Position numbers and translations under genes: made by a program
Notes under the pieces: model-generated
What the model was told of the DNA's origin: nothing
Seen by the model: only the letters and a program-made list of their open reading frames with translations
Database searches by the model: none
Assembly (NCBI GenBank): GCA_017610505.1
Contig: JAFCBX010000024.1
Location: 1-8,751 of the forward strand
Length of the DNA stretch: 8,751 bases
From: Methanosarcinales archaeon
GTDB lineage: Archaea; Nanobdellota; Nanobdellia; Woesearchaeales; CG1-02-33-12
Direction: 5' to 3'
Shown: piece after piece, positions 5,959 to 8,751 of the stretch
Layout of the letters: each line of letters starts with the position of its first letter
How positions within the stretch are numbered: position 1 is the stretch's first letter

Positions 5959-7206
5959 ATGATAGAAAAACACAATTTTCATTGGAAAGAGGGTTTCTTC
6001 TACAATTTTCCAAAGAAGAGGAAACTGTTCAACAAGCTTGTTAAAGAGGTAAAATCACAACAGATTATATCTTTAATTGGATTAAGAAGAACAGGAAAAA
6101 CTACTATTTTAAAACAATTAATAGATTATTTAATCCAAAAAAAGGTCAAAAGAGAAAAAATAATACTATACTCTTTTGATGAAAACCAGCCAAAAATAGC
6201 AGATATTATTCAGGATTATGAGAACAGGATAGGAAAAACTATCTTGGAAACAAAAGAAAGAATATACATATTTTTAGATGAAATCCAAAAACTAAAAAAC
6301 TGGCAAAACCAGATAAAGTATTATTATGACAACTACAAAAACACAAAGTTTTTTGTTAGTGGTTCCTCATCTTTATTCATAAAAAAGCAAACACAGGAGT
6401 CATTAGCAGGAAGAACCTATGAATTTATTCTAGAACCACTAAGTTTTGAGGAATTCCTAATATTCAGAAACAGGGATGACTTGCTAAAGAAGCCAAGCCT
6501 TTTACAGGATAGCATAAAGAATGAATTTTTAAGATACCAAAGAAGGCAGTTTATTGAAATTGTAAATGAAACTAAAGAAAGGACAGCAAAATACACAAAA
6601 TCAATAGTTGAGAAGATTGTTTATCAGGATATCCCAAAAATATTCCCAATTGATCAGGAGGAACTTTTAATAAGAATACTAAAGATTGTTGCATCAAATC
6701 CAGGGCTTATGTCAAACTATGAATCACTTTCACAGGAGTTAGGAATAAACAGGGTAACAATATCAAATTATTTCTTTTATCTTGAGGAATCTTTCCTGGT
6801 TAAAAAGTTATACAACTTCTCAAAAAATATGCTCACATCTGAGAAAAAAATGAAGAAGTTTTACCTAACATCTACCTCTTTTTTTCCTTTCCTAAATGAT
6901 GGAATAGATGAAGCAAAACTGATTGAAAACCTTATTGTCATAGCAACCAATGCTCATTTTTTCTGGAGAACGCCCCAGCATTATGAGGTAGATATTGTTT
7001 TGAATAAAAAAGGCAAAATCACTCCCATTGAAGTAAAGTATAGGAAACATATTGCAAAAAAAGACTTAAAAAATCTGATTAGATTCTGCAAAAAATTCAG
7101 CTTGACAAATGCAATAGTTATCACAAAAGACAGGCTAAAACAAGAAAGAATAGGAAAAATCAAAATTAAATTTATTCCGGCATGGAGGTTTTTGCTGAAA
7201 AAATGA
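5959..7206 (+). CDS. AAA_14/DUF4143 family ATPase with PD-(D/E)XK-like C-terminus
   Basis: The product has 415 residues, normal for this family. Walker A is GLRRTGKT (41-48), Walker B is YIFLDEIQ (103-110), a sensor-like strand is FFVSGSSS (131-138) and LAGR (149-152) is a typical family arginine. PLSFEEF (160-166) is another hallmark. A winged-helix-like region (about 251-285, SLSQELGINRVTISNYFFYL) precedes the DUF4143 end, where EVD (343-345) and IEVKYRK (357-363) form the D...E-x-K pattern of the PD-(D/E)XK fold. Such ATPases are common, multi-copy genes in archaea and bacteria; their biological function is not established. The gene has its own TATA box and a palindrome at the start site, so it is probably separately controlled, possibly through its own helix-turn-helix. 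Its position after a HEPN-MNT pair fits an accessory or conflict-type cassette, but I see no proof that the three proteins act together. Confidence 0.92.
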   Translation: MIEKHNFHWKEGFFYNFPKKRKLFNKLVKEVKSQQIISLIGLRRTGKTTILKQLIDYLIQKKVKREKIILYSFDENQPKIADIIQDYENRIGKTILETKERIYIFLDEIQKLKNWQNQIKYYYDNYKNTKFFVSGSSSLFIKKQTQESLAGRTYEFILEPLSFEEFLIFRNRDDLLKKPSLLQDSIKNEFLRYQRRQFIEIVNETKERTAKYTKSIVEKIVYQDIPKIFPIDQEELLIRILKIVASNPGLMSNYESLSQELGINRVTISNYFFYLEESFLVKKLYNFSKNMLTSEKKMKKFYLTSTSFFPFLNDGIDEAKLIENLIVIATNAHFFWRTPQHYEVDIVLNKKGKITPIEVKYRKHIAKKDLKNLIRFCKKFSLTNAIVITKDRLKQERIGKIKIKFIPAWRFLLKK

Positions 7207-7269
7207 TTCAAAAAAGACTTTGGATTAGTGCTTATGTTAGCCTGCCCAAAAACCAATTCAAGAAAAAGA

Positions 7270-8751
7270 ATGAATAAAACAAAAGAAAGAGAGAAAAAGA
7301 GAAAACAAAAGATTGAAGATAAAAGTAAGCTGATAGTGTTTACTCTGGTTGCATTAATTGTTTTATTTTCCTCATTTTTAACTCTTTACAATATACAAAA
7401 AATAATAAAGAGTGAGCAGGAGAAAGAAATATTCATTTCTCCAGAAGGGTTTAGCTTCAAAAGTGATGAAGAGCCAGAGTTTGAGCTTAGTCTAAAAGAA
7501 GAGGGACTTGCAGGAATAACAGGAATGGCTGTTACAGACCAAGCTGATATTAAAGCTTCTGTTGTTGATGTTGAGGGTAAATTAACCAGTATTAAGCCGG
7601 AGATTATAAAGCAAGAAGGTAAGGTTAAGATAAAGCTGCCAAAACAGAGAAGCTTTAGGGCTGGATTGTATAAGCTAAAGATAGAGTATAAGGATGAGAT
7701 AATTGAACAAAACTTCACATGGGGTGTTCTTGCTATAAACACACACAAATCAATTTATCTGGAAAATGAATTAGCTAATATTGGAATTGCTGTTCTTGAT
7801 AATCAGGGGCATATGGTTTGTGATGCTGATGTCATATTAGAAATCACAGATCCTGATGGTGTTAAGACAATATTAACAACACCAAATGACATAATTGTCA
7901 CAGAAGCCTGCTATATTTATGATATAACTGAAAGACCTGATTATTACACAAACTATATTGTAAATTCTGAGGGAACTTATTTAATAAATTTAACAGCAAC
8001 TACATATGACGGAACATGGAATATACAAGATAATTTCAGAGTAGCTAAAAAAGTGGACTTTGATGTAACAAGAAAGCACTGGACAAGAATTTATCCAGCT
8101 GTTAATTATACAATGAATATCACAATTAAAGCAAATAAAAATTATAAAGGTGTAATCAATGATTATGTTCCAGTCAGTTTTGATATTTATGGAGATGGAT
8201 TTACAGTAACTGAAAACAGAGATGAAAAAATATTAAGCTGGAATGTTGATTTAAAGAAAGATGACACTATAAATCTTGTTTATACAATTGATTATCCAGA
8301 TGTTTCTCCAGAGTTTTATTTATTAGGTAAATTATATATTGGTGATTGGCAGGAGCAAAGATATTGGCAGATAGCATCAGATGCCAATTATTATATCAAT
8401 GCAGTAAACATACTTGACCCTTCAATTGCTGTTTCAATAAGCCAGGATGAAACCTTTGAATTTCAATGTTTTATAGATATAGAAGGGAAGGGTGGAAGTG
8501 ATACAAATGTATATCTTGATTACCAATATTGTGTTGCTGATGCGGGTTATACATGCCAAGGCGGTTACAGTCCAATGCCCACATCTGGTTCATCAGATTT
8601 GGTCTTTACTGGAACAAATCCAAACAACGTTGGTGATTTGCGTGGAGATTATACTGACAGCTCTAGAACAATAACAGGAAAAGAGGGTGGTGAATACTAT
8701 AAAATACAATGCTCTGCACAGGGGGACCTAGATGGTTTGCCTGTTATATCT
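7270..8751 (+). CDS. Large membrane-anchored surface protein, 3'-truncated by window edge
   Basis: The frame is open from ATG 7270 to the window end (494 codons, no stop). It begins with a Lys/Arg-rich segment (residues 1-20), then one hydrophobic helix LIVFTLVALIVLFSSFLTLY (21-40), which predicts a signal anchor with a cytoplasmic N-terminus and an outside body. The rest is beta-rich, Ig-like sequence: about 55-155, then 160-260 with cysteines in DNQGHMVCDADV and TEACYIYD, then 265-345. The stretch FYLLGKLYIGDWQEQRYWQI (349-368) resembles a motif I recall from long surface proteins of DPANN archaea and related bacteria; this is memory, not a search. Further cysteines follow from residue 400. 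In-frame ATG 7234 or GTG 7228 are alternative starts; I prefer 7270 because the basic anchor begins there, but neither has a Shine-Dalgarno sequence. The function is unknown; a cell-surface or envelope role is inferred. Confidence 0.8.
   Translation, partial: MNKTKEREKKRKQKIEDKSKLIVFTLVALIVLFSSFLTLYNIQKIIKSEQEKEIFISPEGFSFKSDEEPEFELSLKEEGLAGITGMAVTDQADIKASVVDVEGKLTSIKPEIIKQEGKVKIKLPKQRSFRAGLYKLKIEYKDEIIEQNFTWGVLAINTHKSIYLENELANIGIAVLDNQGHMVCDADVILEITDPDGVKTILTTPNDIIVTEACYIYDITERPDYYTNYIVNSEGTYLINLTATTYDGTWNIQDNFRVAKKVDFDVTRKHWTRIYPAVNYTMNITIKANKNYKGVINDYVPVSFDIYGDGFTVTENRDEKILSWNVDLKKDDTINLVYTIDYPDVSPEFYLLGKLYIGDWQEQRYWQIASDANYYINAVNILDPSIAVSISQDETFEFQCFIDIEGKGGSDTNVYLDYQYCVADAGYTCQGGYSPMPTSGSSDLVFTGTNPNNVGDLRGDYTDSSRTITGKEGGEYYKIQCSAQGDLDGLPVIS

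Noticed and set aside
7203..7277. 24-codon frame between the ATPase and the second surface gene, overlapping both the ATPase stop and the next ATG
   Set aside because: The overlaps would allow translational coupling, but GGAGGT at 7184-7189 is 13 nt away, too far for a normal ribosome site, and the peptide has no recognisable features.
6981..7748. Minus-strand frames at 6981-7256 and 7386-7748, hydrophobic in places
   Set aside because: They lie opposite the nuclease-like end of the ATPase and the anchor region of the second surface protein; the hydrophobicity is a by-product of Lys-rich codons read in reverse.
8492..8674. 60-codon + strand frame near the right edge
   Set aside because: Shadow of the open surface-protein frame; low-complexity sequence and no start signal.

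Overview
This AT-rich window reads as archaeal DNA, most likely from a DPANN-type lineage such as Woesearchaeota or Pacearchaeota. Three things suggest this. The three cassette genes share the Shine-Dalgarno sequence AGGTGA 5-6 nt before ATG, two promoters look like purine-rich BRE plus TATA box, and the genes include giant Asn/Thr/Ser-rich surface proteins full of N-glycosylation sequons. All five genes lie on the + strand and use standard stop codons. The lineage is an inference from style, not from a marker gene.

Layout: (1) 1-4680 is the 3' part of a very large gene for a modular Ig-like surface protein. It is open to the left edge and is built from nested duplications of four module types. 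(2) 4681-4878 is a regulatory region with a TATA box and a regular array of TATCAT/ATGATA hexamers. (3) 4879-5878 is a two-gene, overlapping HEPN-like/MNT nucleotidyltransferase pair of toxin-antitoxin type. (4) 5879-5958 is a second promoter, with a perfect 21-bp palindrome over the expected transcription start. (5) 5959-7206 encodes an AAA_14/DUF4143 ATPase with a C-terminal PD-(D/E)XK-like motif. (6) 7270-8751 is the 5' part of a second large surface protein with an N-terminal membrane anchor, open to the right edge.

The window therefore looks like a small self-regulated accessory cassette (HEPN-MNT plus ATPase) between two long cell-surface genes. The most interesting points are the ordered hexamer array and the palindrome at the two cassette promoters; the degenerate RNase motif of the HEPN-like protein; the unexplained C-terminal domain of the nucleotidyltransferase; and the modular duplications, including a four-cysteine module, in the first surface protein. 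No RNA gene, CRISPR array or insertion sequence was seen.
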